DNA from: Elysia crispata
Taxonomy: Eukaryota > Mollusca > Gastropoda > Plakobranchidae
DNA length: 64,000 bases
Direction: 5' to 3'
Assembly: GCA_033675545.1 (NCBI GenBank)
Contig: JAWDGP010005045.1
Coordinates: forward strand, 32,501 to 96,500
Shown here: in pieces, positions 24,066-38,580 of the stretch
How positions within the stretch are numbered: position 1 is the first letter of the stretch
Layout: every line of letters begins with the position of its first letter
Position numbers and translations under genes: made by a program
Notes under the pieces: generated by a model
The model's input: the letters and a program-made list of their open reading frames with translations, nothing else
What the model was told of the DNA's origin: nothing
Database searches by the model: none

Positions 24066-27000
24066 AAAAGTATCGTAAAGTTAATTTTATGTGCGATATA
24101 TTTCTTGTATTCACATGAGGAAAACCATATGGGAGAGAGCAACGGTTCAACATAACTTGTTCCACCCAATGTTTGGGAACAGCCGAAAATACATTTGAAT
24201 AAAAAAAAAATTTCATTTTAGCTTTGATATTCCATGGTCCCACAAACTGCCCACTGTCAAAGTTCCGAGAGATCCCACCTCAACCCTTGCTGACATCCAC
24301 AGAACCCCCAAAGTGTTTTTTTAAAGACCAGATCTGACGGGGGATACAATGATTGACAGGATTGTGGGGAAGAGTGCAGCAAAACAAATCCCAAAGAGCC
24401 CGGCAACTCACAATTCGCACATAAATTAAAACTATCAAATTGTTCTTGCCTTTTTTTCCCCCGTCCTTGAATAATCTAAAGCTATTGGAAAGTGTTAAGG
24501 TGAAAAAAAATGCAAAGGAAAGGAAAGCTGAAAAGACAATGAAGTGAAGATACTGATGAGAAAAATAGAACTGGAAAATCATTCTGCTTGATGACAAAAT
24601 AGCAACGACACATTGAAACCAAAACTATAAATTTGGACAGACATTTGAGAATGTCGGCCGACTAGCCTCACCCAAACTGCTTATGACTCGCATGATGAAA
24701 AGCTAGTGAAAGTGACATAATGCCCCCTCCCCTTTCCAAGCCGCCCTCCTTTCTCTCTCCCTCCTTTTCCCCCCTCCTCTCCTCTCCCCTAAAGCTCCCA
24801 ACCACTCTTTTGTCCAGCTTTGAGCACCCAGCCTTCCACTAATGCACCGTTTAAATAAACAGAAACATGTATTTCTTTTAACTCATGATTAAGGTAACAC
24901 TTTACCATCGGGCGCATCTTTCCAAGTTTACCATTATATCAACACAAGTTGACATGCAGGTTAGTATCATGCGGGTAAGTCACGTGCTGTTAGCATGCAC
25001 AAAACAAGTTTTGAAAAAAAAATGTAAAGATCAATGCCAATACAATGGTGAAACAGATGCGCCCAATTTGTCGAGCATCAATATTTTGATTCTCTAAGTC
25101 TTAAAAGAGGCTTCGATGTGTCTAAAAAAAAAGAGCTAGGTATGTGCAGTCAATTTTTTCAAATATAGTGCATAAAGGAATCAAAATTTAGCCTTTGACT
25201 AAAAAGTTTTTGGTGAAGGCTCCACTCCAACCCCTGCTGCCCCCTCCCCTCCATTAATGAAAATCAATGAAACATAAAAAAAAACAAAAAACGACCACCC
25301 ATTGAACTTAATGGGTAAATAGCACCCTACACAGTGTCAGTTTCCAAACATTATTTCATAGAGAAAACAAGCCCACTATGTAAGGATTAGAGATCAGCAA
25401 GTTACACAGACTGATAAGTTCTAAACTTGCACAAATTGTTTATGCTAGAGACACATTGAGCGACTGAAATTTGAATAATTTAATTCATCTCAAAAGTTCC
25501 CAGGGCAAAAAAAAAATGAGTTTCGATCAGTTGTAAATGAGGCTAAAAATTAGAAACACCAAGAACGGTAACCAGGACATATTTGCTTGGTGTGATCGGT
25601 TGCCAAATACTGATAAACAGCGGAAAGAATAGAAAACCGGTATGAAACAATCTTGATAGAATCAAAATCTAAAAAGCCTCCGTCAAATTTCGCCCCCCAA
25701 AAAATTAAACTGCACTTGCCAAAGTCCACAGTCAAAGAGAAGGCAGGCATTGAATTTAAAAATGTAAGTATACATGAACACGTATGAGAAATGTGATTGA
25801 TATGTGAATGTTCACAAAAACTATGTATTAATATCTCTCTGTTGATAACCAATTGTGCGCAATAAATAGGGGAAATAAACAGCCGATAAGTTTAAATCTA
25901 TAATATTCCCACGTCAGAGAAAATCTTGCCAAATAAAGACATTCCATAATGGCTAACTTAATGCATTGCGTCCATTTAAAGAACACAATACAACAACCTT
26001 CTCGAAGCTGTTCCTTAATACGCTGTGTACAAATGGAAAACGAGAGATGACACTACATTCGGAAAATAAGAGCAATATTATGGTGACGGAAAAATCACTA
26101 GTCACATAGAGATAAAAAGGGGAAAAGAGAGAGTCAGACAGACATATTGACTTACAGACGGACATACATAGACAAGAAAAGATAAAGAGAGGTAATAACA
26201 TAGAAAAGATGGTGATGTGTTCAGCAATTTAGAAGAGGGTGAGACAAACTTTGCAAAATAATAATCTCGATTTTATATAAATAGCGGAAATTCATAGAAC
26301 AGTACTGAGAGCAAAATCCATCTAGGCTGTCTGAGACATCACTTTTCGGATAAATGGCGATAACTCGTAATTGAGCATAAATTAGAATACTTATAATAAT
26401 AATAAAAAAAAGGATTGTTCCTTTGAATGAAACAGCATGATTACAGTCTTACAGCCTCACAAGGCTGTACAAAAATTGAAGGAGATCTCTGGCCTTATCT
26501 CCAGATCACAAAAGCGGTTGGGCATGGAGGAACTAAATGGCGAGGTCCCAAACTCACTCAACGGCAGTGTGCAGGTGCCTGTGGACATCCTATGGACATT
26601 ATAACTTCATTATGCACTTGCTATTCTTTGGTTAAGAAGGTTTGTCATTTCCTGAATCGTTTAAATAAAGAAGAGAAAAATTGATGTCACAGCTTTCCTG
26701 ATACTTTTAAGCATTTCTTTTAGTTGAGAACCATTTAAATTCAGTCAGTCAAGGGAACAGCAATCCTTATTAAAGTGCCAATCTTAATTTCCAATAATCA
26801 TAATGACAGTAATTGTGGTAGGTATTTGCATACATAAATAATGTTTGAGAGGGGATGAAGCATTGCGTCCAGTTTTAAAGACTTGCCTCCTCTTTTTTTT
26901 TTTAAGAGATAAATGTAGAAAACAATGTGGTACAAAGAGGCATGAAAAGAATGGACATTTTCCATGGGAAAAAAATTTGTTTTCACAGATTTCAAATTGA

Positions 27001-28251
27001 AATTCGTTGCAGTATATTCTCAGAACATGTTGGTGGAATTCCTCAAGAGAAAAGGTTTTAGGTTTTTCTCTCAATAGGTACATAGTCACATGGATAGATT
27101 TTAAAAAGTTCAACAGAACATCATCTTGTGTCAGATTTCTCTTCCTCATATTTGAACATTCAGGTGTAGAATGCTCCCAACATATGTTTTGACTATCACA
27201 TGGACTCCAGTAATCTTTTTCCCCCACAGAAAGTATATTTGAGTCTAGGCAAGTATCCATCAACAGATGTTACAATTCAACCTTTATTCGTCTCAAACCT
27301 GTTTTGTGCTCTTTCTCAAACAGCCAAGTAGAATGTAAAAATAATATTCCGATTTAACATCTTAATGTGCCTTGCGATGGGTTAACGGTTAAATGTGTAA
27401 TATTGAAAAATATGTGAATTTTACCCCCACGGGCTTATTATTCTTCTAAGAAAGAGTCAAAACTCTTTGCCTAACAAGTTCATGCAGGTTCTCTGTCCAT
27501 ATACGTGAAAAACAACTATGTGAAACCCTAACTATTTAGGTTTACGGGAGTTTCATGTCGAGCAAGTTTTTTGTTGATCGCCTTCCACTCATCTCCTGCC
27601 CTCTCCTATACACATTTTTCTTGGGAGGATAAAAATGTTAGCTAATGAATGGGGCAAAATTGGCATAACCGACATTAATGCTATTACATACTTAAGTACA
27701 CATTCTGACTATTCCTTCTTGGTAAATAAAACATAAGGTTTTTCAAACCCTGACCTAACTCTAAGAGAGCAGAGCTTCTAGCGATTCCAAGCTTTTGGTT
27801 CAATGTCAACTAAGGTAAGTCAAAGTTCCCTTGAGATTTAACACGAGAATGAGCCATTGCCAGCTCAGAAAAAGATGATAGTTTATTCTTCTTCAGGAAA
27901 AGCTGAATGGATTAGCTGTCCTATGGAATGGCGATTTGAGACCATATCATTCTTTACAGATTGAAACAGATTCACCTACTATTTCTTTGTTGTTTGATTT
28001 CACCCGTCAACAAGGGGGTGGAACTGAAAAGATGAGCCCTAAAACTCATCTGACCTCTGTAGACCAGTGAAGCGTAGAACAGATAAGTCTCTGTCAAGCG
28101 TGACAAAATTGTGTCCACATATTTAAAATAATGAAAATATTACCTTTGTCTTACAGTGCAAACGAGAGCCTCAGTAGGCCAATACAAAGCTAAAAACATT
28201 AGCCCCTGTCAGGCAAATCAGAGCTGGACAGATAGATCTATTTATCATTTA

Positions 28252-31100
28252 GCATTTTAATTATTCTGTGCAAAAGGTGGAATTGGAAGTGGATGGATAT
28301 GATTGTTTTTGTAAAATCGAAGAAACTGATGCCAGAAGAGAAGTAGTTATGTTAAAAAAGGCCTTAAAGCACAAGAGATAAACTTTTGTGCATATGAGAC
28401 TGTGAAAGATACAGTGTGGGTGAAGCTTCAATTGGAAAAGGGAGAGTTGCTGATAGGATGCATATACAGATCGCCAAGTAACAAAGAGGATATGAATGAT
28501 CAGCTGTATAAGTTGATAAAGAATGCAATACAAGGGAGAACTCATATACTACTTACAGGAGACTTTATTCACCCTGAAATTGACTGGGAGAATGAAACAT
28601 CACTTCAAAATGATAATCATAAAGCAACAATTTTTCTTGAGACTGTAGTTCGAGATAATTTTCTCTATCAACATGTTAAAAGTCCCACTCATTACAGAGC
28701 AGAGCAGACACCAACCCTTATAGACCTGATTTTGACAAATGAAGAAGGTATGGTCAAGAATGTTGTACACAGTGCACCTCTGGGAAAGAGTCATCACCAA
28801 GTTTTTAGTTTTGACTTCAGAGTTTCTGCAGAGATTGAGGAAGGTAATGGTGAAGCCAGATTCAATTATTCAAAAGGAGACTATAATAAGCTGAAGGAGG
28901 TCATCAAGGGAAACAATTTGTGTGAGATAATACAAGACATGAATTTGACTGATGGATGAAACAAGTTTTTAGAGACATATAATGCTGCTGCAAATGAATG
29001 TATCCCCAAGAATAAAGGAAAAGGGAAAGGAAAACAAACAAAGCGACCCCCATCGTGGATGAACGAGGAAGTACGTCTAGCACTCAAGGAAAAGAAAGTG
29101 ACATTTGCAAAGTATTCAAAGACAAAGGATGGGAGAGATTACAGAGAATATGCTAAGGCACGAAATAGAGCAAGGGCTGTTTGCAGAAAAGCAGTGAAAA
29201 ACTATGAGAAAGCAATAGCAAGAGAAGCGCAGCACAATCCAAAGGCCTTTTATGCATATGCCAACAGTAAAATGAAAACAAAAGAAGGAGTAGCTGATCT
29301 ATTGGACGAGGAAGGGAAAACAATCACAAACAAAGAAAAAGCTAACATTCTGAACAATTTTTTTTGCAGTGTATTTACCGAGGAAAATATCAAAGATATG
29401 CCTGAGTGCGAAGACAGACACGTGAAAACTGAGCTTGGTGACATTGTCTTTATAAAGGATATAGTAATAAAAAAATTGAAACAGTTAGATCCCTCAAAGT
29501 CTCCTGGACCAGACGGAATGCACTCACGTGTTCTAAAAGAGCTTGCAGAAGAATTAGCAGAACCTCTGGCAATGATTTTCACAAAGTCTATAGAAGGAAA
29601 GCAAACTTCCGGATACTTGGAAAGAGGCTAATGTCACCCCACTTTTCAAAAAAGGCAATAGATCAAAACCAAGTATTATCGGCCAGTCAGCTTAACAAGT
29701 GTACTGTGCAAGGTGATGGAATCAATTATTAGGGATAAAATCATGGAACATACAGAACAAAACAAGCTTCTCTCATCCTGCCAACATGGATTTGTCCCAA
29801 AAAGATCATGTGCGACAAATTTGCTGCATACTCTGGAAAAATGGACTACAGCACTGGATACGGGAAGACCTGTGGATGCAGTTTACCTAGATTTTGCTTA
29901 AGCCTTTGACTCTGTCCCACACCAGAGACTGATAGCCAAAATTGAGTAATATGGTATTAAAAGCAAGGTCCTGAACTGGATTAGGGATTTCCTCATTGGA
30001 AGACAGCAATGGGTATCAGTGAAGGGAATGTATTCAGATTGGTCGAATGTTACAAGTGGTGTCCCACAAGGAAGTGTACTTGGACCAGTACTGTTTGTGA
30101 TTTTTATCAACGACCTGCCGGAAATCCGAGAATCATGGTGCACAATGTATGCTGATGACACCAAAGTCTCATCCACAGTCCAGACAGAATCGGAAAGACA
30201 GACTATGCAGGCAGATATAGATAAACTGGTCGACTGGGCAGACAAGTGGCAGCTTCGCTTTAATGCAGATAAGTGTAAGGTCATACACATTGGCAGGAAT
30301 AACCCAAAGCAAGACTATACTATGAGACTTCACTATTCACAGGATAGAGCAAAGCTGGAAACTTCACAATGTGAAAAGGACCTGGGGGTAATGGTGGATA
30401 ATGAACTCAAATTCAGCAGGCATGTTGAGGCACAAGTGGCTAAGGCAAACAAAATATTGGGGCTGATTAGAAGATCATACCAATTTTTAGATAAGGACAG
30501 CCTTTTAGAAGATTGTTATTCACTGCACTGGTTAGACCTCATCTGGAGTTTAATAATGTAGCATGGTCGCCAAGATTCCAGAAAGACAAAAATCTTATAG
30601 AAAGTGTGTTGAGGAGAGCTTCCAAGTTGGTTCCAGGCTTGGCTGAATTGACATACGAAAAGAGATTAGAAAGTCTACGTCTTCCTAGCATGCAGTACAG
30701 GAGAAAAAGAGGAGATATGATAGAAGTTTACAAGTTTACCCATGAAATGTATGATGTCAGTTCGCCTCTTATCAAGGAAGACGATACAAGAAATAGAGGA
30801 CATATGCACAAATTGAGAAAATGTAGAGTAAACACTGAACTAAGACAGCATTTTTTCTCAAATAGAGTTACAGACATCTGGAATGGGCTGCCAATTCATG
30901 TTGTGAATGCTCCATCATTGAACAGTTTTAAATATAGACTAGATTGTCACTAGAAAGAACACATGTATCACTGTATTTAGAGTAATTTAGACACGAGAGA
31001 TCACCAACACTCAAAATAGTTCTACAAAAGACTGAATAAAAAGATCAGCAAAAGGCCTAAAGGCCTAATAATGCTGAAAAAATATATCATATCATATGGT
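28252..31100 (+). mobile_element. CR1-like LINE, 5'-truncated and decayed
   Basis: The 3' part of a non-LTR retrotransposon. The frame from 28402 carries the C-terminal half of an endonuclease domain (LTGDF…PEIDWE, TLIDLILTNEEG; the SDH motif is SHH). Reverse transcriptase follows: KSPGPDG at about 29498, SGVPQGSVLGP at about 30054, YADDTK at about 30149, and a C-terminal WNGLPIHVVNAPSLNSFK. Breaks include an in-frame TGA at 28957, frameshifts near 29597, 29677 and 30525, and stops at 29899 and 29947. The 3' end has AAAGGCCTAATAATGCTG and a TATCATATCAT tail. The ends are set by comparison with the uninterrupted right duplication copy (TTTATCATTTAC then AATTCCATCAA at about 41642). The CR1 clade is likely; L2 is the alternative. 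Confidence 0.85.
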
Positions 31101-31993
31101 TCACAAATTCCATCAATATAACTTAAAATACAATGAATCCACGTCTGAACACGGTCTGTCCACACAGAAAGACCCATCCTAACTAAGACGTCATTCCATT
31201 TTGAAGCTTGATGTTAAACGTTGTAGGTGATCATTCAGTGAAAACTTGACATCTGCCTGGCATGCCCTGAGGGTAAAAATGATTAAAACAATTTTCACTA
31301 AATTTTATCAATTGATTAATCAACTTATGGTTTTGTAACGGCTGCTTTGGCATGAAGAATTTCTACAATCGCGATTAGTATTAACTTCTTCGAGCGTTGC
31401 ATCAACGTCACGAGTAACATTTACTTCAAGCAATGGAAAGTCAGAGGTTGTAAAATTTTATTGGAGACTGTTGAGTTCGAACCCACTGGGTCAGTTGGTA
31501 CAAAATTCAGGGCAAATGCATAGACCAAGTTAGTGCCTGTACTTATATTCACCACCAATTCTTGTGTTCATTGATCCATCAATTCATAATAACTGTCTCT
31601 GTTTTTCTGCATCCATTTGGGACTTACAAATCATACTCTTTCTGAAGGAATCAGAGGAGATAACCCAATCATCTATAGTTTATAAATGTAATGCCATGTT
31701 CCAGGACAAATTTACTGTAATTCAATTTAATTTGAAATAAAAAAAATACTGTGCAATTGAAGCAGTATCAAGAGTATTAAAAAAAAATATTGCTTTTGGT
31801 TTTCATTCATGAGATTACATCTGGTTGCTTTACCAGTGTGATGACAGGACCATTATTACTTGGAAAGCAAAAATGTTCTAAGGTTTTTATTTTTATGGAC
31901 ACGACTGCGGAAAGGAAAAAGAGGAGTAGGCTTTTACTCCTATTACAGTAATAGAAAATTGTTAGATATAGAGAAAGACAGGAAGATAGAGGT

Positions 31994-32000
31994 GGGGGGG

Positions 32001-32070
<70 letters not shown>

Positions 32071-32092
32071 CAGACAGACAGACAGACAGACA

Positions 32093-32123
<31 letters not shown>

Positions 32124-32157
32124 CAAGAGCGAGAGTGACAGAGACAGAGACAGAGAG

Positions 32158-32196
<39 letters not shown>

Positions 32197-32231
32197 AAGA
32201 GCGAGAGTGACAGAGACAGAGACAGAGAGCA

Positions 32232-32268
<37 letters not shown>

Positions 32269-32290
32269 GGCAGAGAGCAAGAGAAAGAAA
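31994..32290. repeat. GA-rich compound microsatellite
   Basis: A G run and long GA tract lead into CAGA repeats, then two near-identical blocks of GAGCAAGAGCGAGAGTGACA plus GA tracts. The serine/leucine-rich frames on the minus strand and the Arg/Glu frame on the plus strand are repeat artefacts. Confidence 0.9.
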
Positions 32291-32692
32291 GTGAACATGT
32301 AAGCTTACTTTTGTCAAAGCACCGATCAAGAACCATGCTCTGGCTGTTCTCTCAGGTTATATCTTTGTTCTTTGCTCATGGACCTGATTTAGGCTCTTCT
32401 GAAATACAGCAATGGTCCAGATTAAAGACTTATCACTGTTCAGGCATGCCCTAGAATGACACATTGTGCGTTAAATGAAACATCCTTATATTTAAAGGGA
32501 AGGGGAGGAAATATAGGTACCATCCACTATAAAGCACTCACGTTTTTTTTTTTCGCCAGTAATATTAATATATTATCAACAAATTTGATTTGGAATAAAG
32601 CACAAAATTTGTTTCATTTCAGTTGTAAAGTTTAGTGAGTTAAGTCTGAATTGGCTTTGTTATTTTATCGACTATTTCAACGGTTTTTAAGA

Positions 32693-32732
32693 TATTTATC
32701 TAATTATCTATCTATCTATCTATATATCTATA

Positions 32733-32775
<43 letters not shown>
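32693..32775. repeat. ATCT to AT microsatellite
   Basis: TATC repeats pass into an alternating AT tract of about 50 bases. An A run follows at 32817-32837. Confidence 0.9.
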
Positions 32776-32778
<3 letters not shown>

Positions 32779-35700
32779 TTTCAAGTTACAAAACTAGGTC
32801 TGCAACAGAAATAGTACAAAAAAAAAAAAAAAAAAAAATCATTTAAACGGCAAAAAGTATAGCTTCCTAACTAACTTTTTCATTTTATAATAACTCATCC
32901 AACCCACCAATCCATAGTTTACGCTTGAAACTCTTTCCTCTTGGGCGTCCTTGTGAGTTGCTCCAGAAGTTATACCAAATGTGTGAACCTTAATAAGATT
33001 TCCTGGTTGGGTGTCCAAGATTATTCACCTCTCAAGGGCAAGCTGGGAGGAGGGAGAGGGGATCAGGAAAGATAACAAATTAAATTGATAAAAAAAAAAG
33101 AACTAAAAAAATCCCCTCAATAAGTAATATGGATGGCATAATTTATACAGCTGCAGCGTGACAGAAACAAATACATGTAAAGAAAGTGAGAAGTTTATTT
33201 GCTACATCTTCTGTCTTCCTAAATCTAAATAACAATTATAAGACTACGTGAATAATAGTTATCTCTACCCACATAATATTTTCCCAGCAGGCTTGATGAA
33301 TAACACGGAGGAAATAATTTAAAATAATTTAATGTTACGTATACACCATTTTTTAAAAGGATAAATATTCCTGTTTTACCATCGGAATCTTTTGAAAATG
33401 TAAGTTCTCTAGAGAAATATGATCACTTTATAGATTTTTAAGCCATTGGCCTAGGAAGTTTAGGAAAATACACCTGTTATAATATTATAATTTCATCTTT
33501 CAGACTAATTCAGAGTTTGACTGTTATTGTTTGGTTAATATAGCTAGCCTCCAACACGACAACTTCCTACTTTTTTGTATATCAAACATAAGCTATGGCT
33601 TTGCAAAATATGGAATCAAACCATGGAGACAAAAGCTTGGAACCGAATCAAGAAATTAAAGCTATTTCAAATTACTGTTTGCCGTTTTCCCCCCGATTAC
33701 CCAATCTTTCCCCTTTTCCACGCCCCCTCTTTTCCACACAATGCTCCAAAATGCGCCCACCCGCCAGAACCTATGACTGCCTTTATGGTCAAACCTTCTT
33801 AGTTTGGTTTATAACAAGAACATAAATTGACAAGATTATGGGTGGAACTTGTAAGTGATTAACTGAGCTCAGCAAATTAAGAGACGTAAATAAGCTTCAG
33901 TGCATATAGATTTATTTTCAGGTGGGATACTTGTGTGATGTGTTCGATTCCTCTTTTTGTCAACATTAACACTCCTGTAAACTTTCCAACTATAAACTAT
34001 CAACGTGTCAGTACCCTTGTATATTAAAGCCATACCGTGAGGAATAAAATATTTTACCCAATTATAAACGAATGGATGAAAAGGTAGAGTAGTAACTTGT
34101 AGAACCTATGATTCAAGTTGGGATTTTGAAACACACAAACACACAAGAAAGAAAGTCGAAATGTTCTTTGCACCATAAACTAAATGGAAAAATATTTTGA
34201 CCGGTTATCAGTTGGTTTCAATATTTGCTACAGAATATTTTATATTTATATCCCTAAGATATAGCAGGTTGAGATCCCATCAGTGCTGACAGATGAAAAC
34301 ATATTCGCAGCTAAGATATTTGTTGTTTGATTTAGCTCGTCTAGATCACAGTGATCTAAAGCTTTCTTTCATATCAACCCAAGCCTGTCTAGAGGCGACA
34401 GAACTGAAGTGATGAGGCTTAAAACTTATTTACCAATGGTATGGAGTTTGGTCCTGAGCCCAGGTCGAGCATTGTAGTGCTGAACAGGTTAGCCTCCCTT
34501 TGATGGGAAAACTGAAGCCCCGTCACGGAGTATAGAGCTGAACAGAATAGCTTCCACCTAGATTAAAAAACAGCCTTCGTCGGGCTGAAGAGCTGAATTG
34601 ATAAGCCTCCGTCGACCAATACAGAGTTGAACATATAATCTGATGAGATGATTTAGATATTTTGTTTTGGCAATATTAACACCTTGTGCAACAATTTCTT
34701 TCTACAAACTATTTCGTCCACATATCAGTATAAGCAGATATTCAAACTACATGGATGTTGATAGTGATAAAAAATTTAAGCGAGAATAAATTGGTAAATG
34801 CAAGTGTAAACGAGAAAATTGTAGAATCTATGATGCGCGTTGGGATACCGAAAAACACACACATATAGAGAAGGCCGAAATATTCTTTGTGTCACAAAGT
34901 CGAGAGTGAAATATTTCAACCAATTCTCAATTTATTGATTTCATATTTTGCTTCTGAATATTTTAAATTCAACCAGCTACTAAATAATTATAGCCTTTTT
35001 CAACAATTGTACTTTACATTCGGATCTTCAAATGATTTGATTTCACCGAAACCCGGCCAAAGTATGGAACCAGAGCAAATTTTGCGAATTTGCCAATCAA
35101 TTTTTTTTTGCAACTGGAGCGATTAGAAAAAATGATGGAATCTTTTTAGGTAAAACGTTGATGAAAAGATAGTTTTAGGTAAAACGATGAAAAGATAGTG
35201 TCAGAAGGTAGAGATAAGAAGTGTGAAGACTATCAAAAGTGAGGAAATTAATGTTCATTTCTTTATCAGTCACAGTATAATTTAAAAAAAAAAAGCGTTT
35301 TATACTCGAGAATATAGTCTTGTATTTCTCTGATATAATAGGGAATACGCATTTAACAAGGGGAATCTCCCACAAAGTACCGGCGAACTTCTGTGGATTA
35401 TGTGGAAAACCAAAACCCCGCTGCTGTCACTCAAATTTCTGATGTTAAGTGAGATGAATAAAAATGAAATTTCTTCCAAAAGGTTTAACAGGTCAAAATC
35501 ATTATTGTATTCATATCTTTATCAAAGCACTTGCTTTATACTCGAGTCCCATCCAGAAAATTTCTTATAAACTAGCGACAGGTAAATGTGTTCTTTGATA
35601 AGTGTCTGTTCCTCGACAACCTTACATGGAGACGGCTGCTTTCTGCCAATCCCTATTGGGACTGATTAGATGAGTTCAAACGTTCACCACCAGACGTCTC

Positions 35701-36589
35701 AGCCAGTGAAAAGCTGTTGATTAGCCTCCGTCGGTCATTCACACAGTTGAACACAAACTTTCTTTTGAGATGGTAAACGTGATCCCTCTTTGGCCAGCGC
35801 AAAGGCATCAGATTAGGTACTATCTTATATGGCAAAAACGAACCTCCGTCAGCCAGAACAAAGCAGAACAGATAAACCTTCGTCAGGAAAATCAGACTTG
35901 AACAGACTGATCTCTTTATCATTAACATAGAAAATGTAAAGCCAATTTGCTACAGACTGAGCTATTCAACACATTACATATGGTAATTGTTTTGAATTGT
36001 CAAATTTATCGATGGATCACTCGCATTTACATAGAGAGAAAAACACCAAAGGAGAGGGAAATGGTTGAACAAAATCTGTTCTAACCAATGTTTGGAACAA
36101 GCCGGAAAATTACATTTGAAAAATAACATTTTCACTTTGATTTTCCACAGTCCCGTAAACTGCAACCACTGTGACAATCCAGCGAGATCGCACCTTAACC
36201 CTTGCTGACATCCATATAACCCTCAAAGGTTTTTTAAGACCAGACCAGATCTGACGGAGGATACAATTGACAGGATTGTGGTGAAGAGAGCCACAAAATT
36301 TAAATCCACAGAGCGAGGTTGCTCACAACTAAAACAAAACTGGACTTTAAAACTCTTCTCAACTTTATTTTCAGACCTTAATTTTTCTACTGCTATGCGC
36401 AGGTGTTAAATTAAAAGGAAAGGTAGGCTGCAAAGACCATGCAGTTAAGATATCGATCAGGAAAAAGGTGTAAACTGACAGACCATTCTATTTTCGGACA
36501 GGGCAGCAGCATCACGTTAAAAGTAAAACTTGAAGTTAGGGCAATAATGTGACAAAGTAGGCATACTAGTTCCACCCAAACTGATTAGA

Positions 36590-38580
36590 ACATACAGGAT
36601 AAAGATGAAATGCATGTGACTTGACTACTCCACCCTCTTTCTCTATCCCCATCCCTCTTTTTTTCCACTCATTAGCGCACCCTGCCTTCAACTAATACAC
36701 CAATAAAAAAAACAATGGAAGCATATTTCATTTAAGTCATTATTAAAGTAAAAGTAAAAATTCTAACGGGTGCATCTTTGAGGCTCACTATTGTATCAGC
36801 ACAAGTTAAAGTGCAGGTTAGTAGCGTGCTATTAGCATGTGTAAAAACAAACAAAAATAAAACAATGCCAATAAAATAGTGAGCACCCAATTGGTTGAGA
36901 ATCTATGGATCTATATTTTTATTCTCTCTGCCTTAAATGGCAAAATAGAGTGTTATAAATAGTGGGCATAAAGGTGTAAAAATTTAGCCTTTGACTAAAA
37001 AGTTCTTAACAACCGCCCGAACTTCCCCATCCCCCCTCTCCCCTCCCGTTGACCTTTTATGTATCAATAGTATCCTACACAGCGTTCATTACTAAACAAT
37101 ATTTTATGGATAAAACGATGTTTTACACCAGCATGAATGTCCTCAAGAGACGCAAGTGATCCTCAAGAGATGCAAGTGATCCACTAAAATATGAATAATT
37201 CAACTCAAATAAGTTTCGATTCGCTGTAAATGAGGCTAAAAAAGATAAAGAAACGGTACCCAGGACATGTTAACTTGAGGTCGGTTGCCAAGTACAGCTA
37301 TACAGCAGAAAGAAAAATAACTGATCTGAAGAAACCTTGCTTGACATAATACAAAAGCTAAAAAAACCTCTGCTGATTTTTAACCAAACAAACTGCACCT
37401 GTAAAAAGACACGTTCAAATAGAAGGCAGATAATTGAATTAAAAAATATACGACAAACCAAAGATTCAATCTATAAACTTTCAACACTCATATTTTCAAG
37501 TTCACCACAGCTCTGTATTGATATCTCTCTGCTGAAAACAAACTGTACATAATGAAACTGACTTTTTGAAAAAAAAAATTTAGATTTGATGACTACTCCA
37601 CCTTTTTAGCTAGCTGTCTTCCTCTTTTCCAATTCCCACCCCCTCCCCACTCCTTTTTCCCAGTCATTCGCACTCCCAGTCTTAATACACCATAGAAAGA
37701 AAATAGTGGGAATGCATTTTACTCAAGACATTATTCAAGTATGCAAATTTTAATGGGCCCATCTTTGAGGTTCACTATTGTATCAGCAAAACTTAATGTG
37801 CAGGTTAGTAACGTGCAGTGAGTAACGTCTTGTTAGCATGCAAAAATAAAAAAATAATGCCAATACAATAGTGAACGCCCAATTGGTTGAGGATTTGAGC
37901 TTTTATATTTTTTATCTCTCTGCCTTAAAAAGCCAAGATAAGATAAGATTTACTTTAAAAGGCAGAGCCGATAATTGTTTCAAATTTATGGCGTAAAGGT
38001 ATCAAAATTTAATCTTTGACTAAAGAGTTCTAGTTCAAGGCTTAACACCCACCCCAACATCCCCCTTCCCCCAAAAAAGAAAAACAATTGACCTGTAATG
38101 GAGAAATAGTATCCTACACAGCTTCCATTTCCAAACACTATTCTATGGATAAAACGAAGTTAACTCCCACGACTGCTGTCTTCAAGAGATGCAAGTGATC
38201 CACTGAGCTTTGCAACTCAACTGAAAAAAAATCTCATCACAAATAAGTTTCGATTTGCTGTAAATGAGGCTCAAAAAAGAAATACAAGGAAAGATACCCA
38301 GGATATGTTAACATAAGATCGGTTGCAAAATACAGCTATACAACTGAGAGAAAAAACTGATTTGAAGAAACCTTGCTTGCCAGAATAGAAAAGATAAAAA
38401 GCCTCCGTCGATTAGCACCCAAACAATCAAACTGCACTTGTCAAAATAAATGTTCGAGGAGAAGGCAAATAACTGAATTAAGATCCAAAGATTCAATCTA
38501 TAAACTTTAACACTCATATTTTCAAGTTCTCCACCAAAGCTTTGTTTTTCTATATCTCTCTGCTGAAAACAAACTGTAGG
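36590..38580. repeat. Nested tandem duplication (about 1 kb, two copies) in the right block
   Basis: The segments at about 36590-37565 and 37570-38580 align in order. Both contain GACTACTCCACC, GGCATCTTTGAGG-like GTTCACTATTGTATCAGC, GTGCAGGTTAGTA, AATAAGTTTCGATT, GCTGTAAATGAGGCT and TTCAATCTATAAACTTT. The left block has this sequence once (about 24720-25860), so this duplication is younger than the large one. Confidence 0.75.

Larger units (their letters stand above)
21785..33580. repeat. Tandem segmental duplication, left copy (with LINE insert)
   Basis: This block matches 33585-43480 in the same order and orientation, seen at more than a dozen anchors. Examples are AAAAGCTTGGAACCGAAT at 21832 and 33640; CTGCTGTCACTCAAATTTC at 23773 and 35417; CAACCCTTGCTGACATCC at 24282 (TAACCC… at 36196); TCAGTGAAAACTTGACATCT at 31234 and 41758; and AAGCTGGGAG near 33040 and 43350. 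Without the 2.85-kb LINE the copy is about 9 kb. In the best stretches the copies look 80-85% alike by eye; elsewhere they are worse. Open frames inside it are short and not shared as coding. Confidence 0.85.

Noticed and set aside
26784-27263. 159-codon minus-strand ORF
   Set aside because: It lies in the duplicated block, and the corresponding right-block sequence does not keep a matching frame.
31807-32336. Ser/Leu-rich ORFs on the minus strand
   Set aside because: They arise from the GA/CAGA microsatellite.
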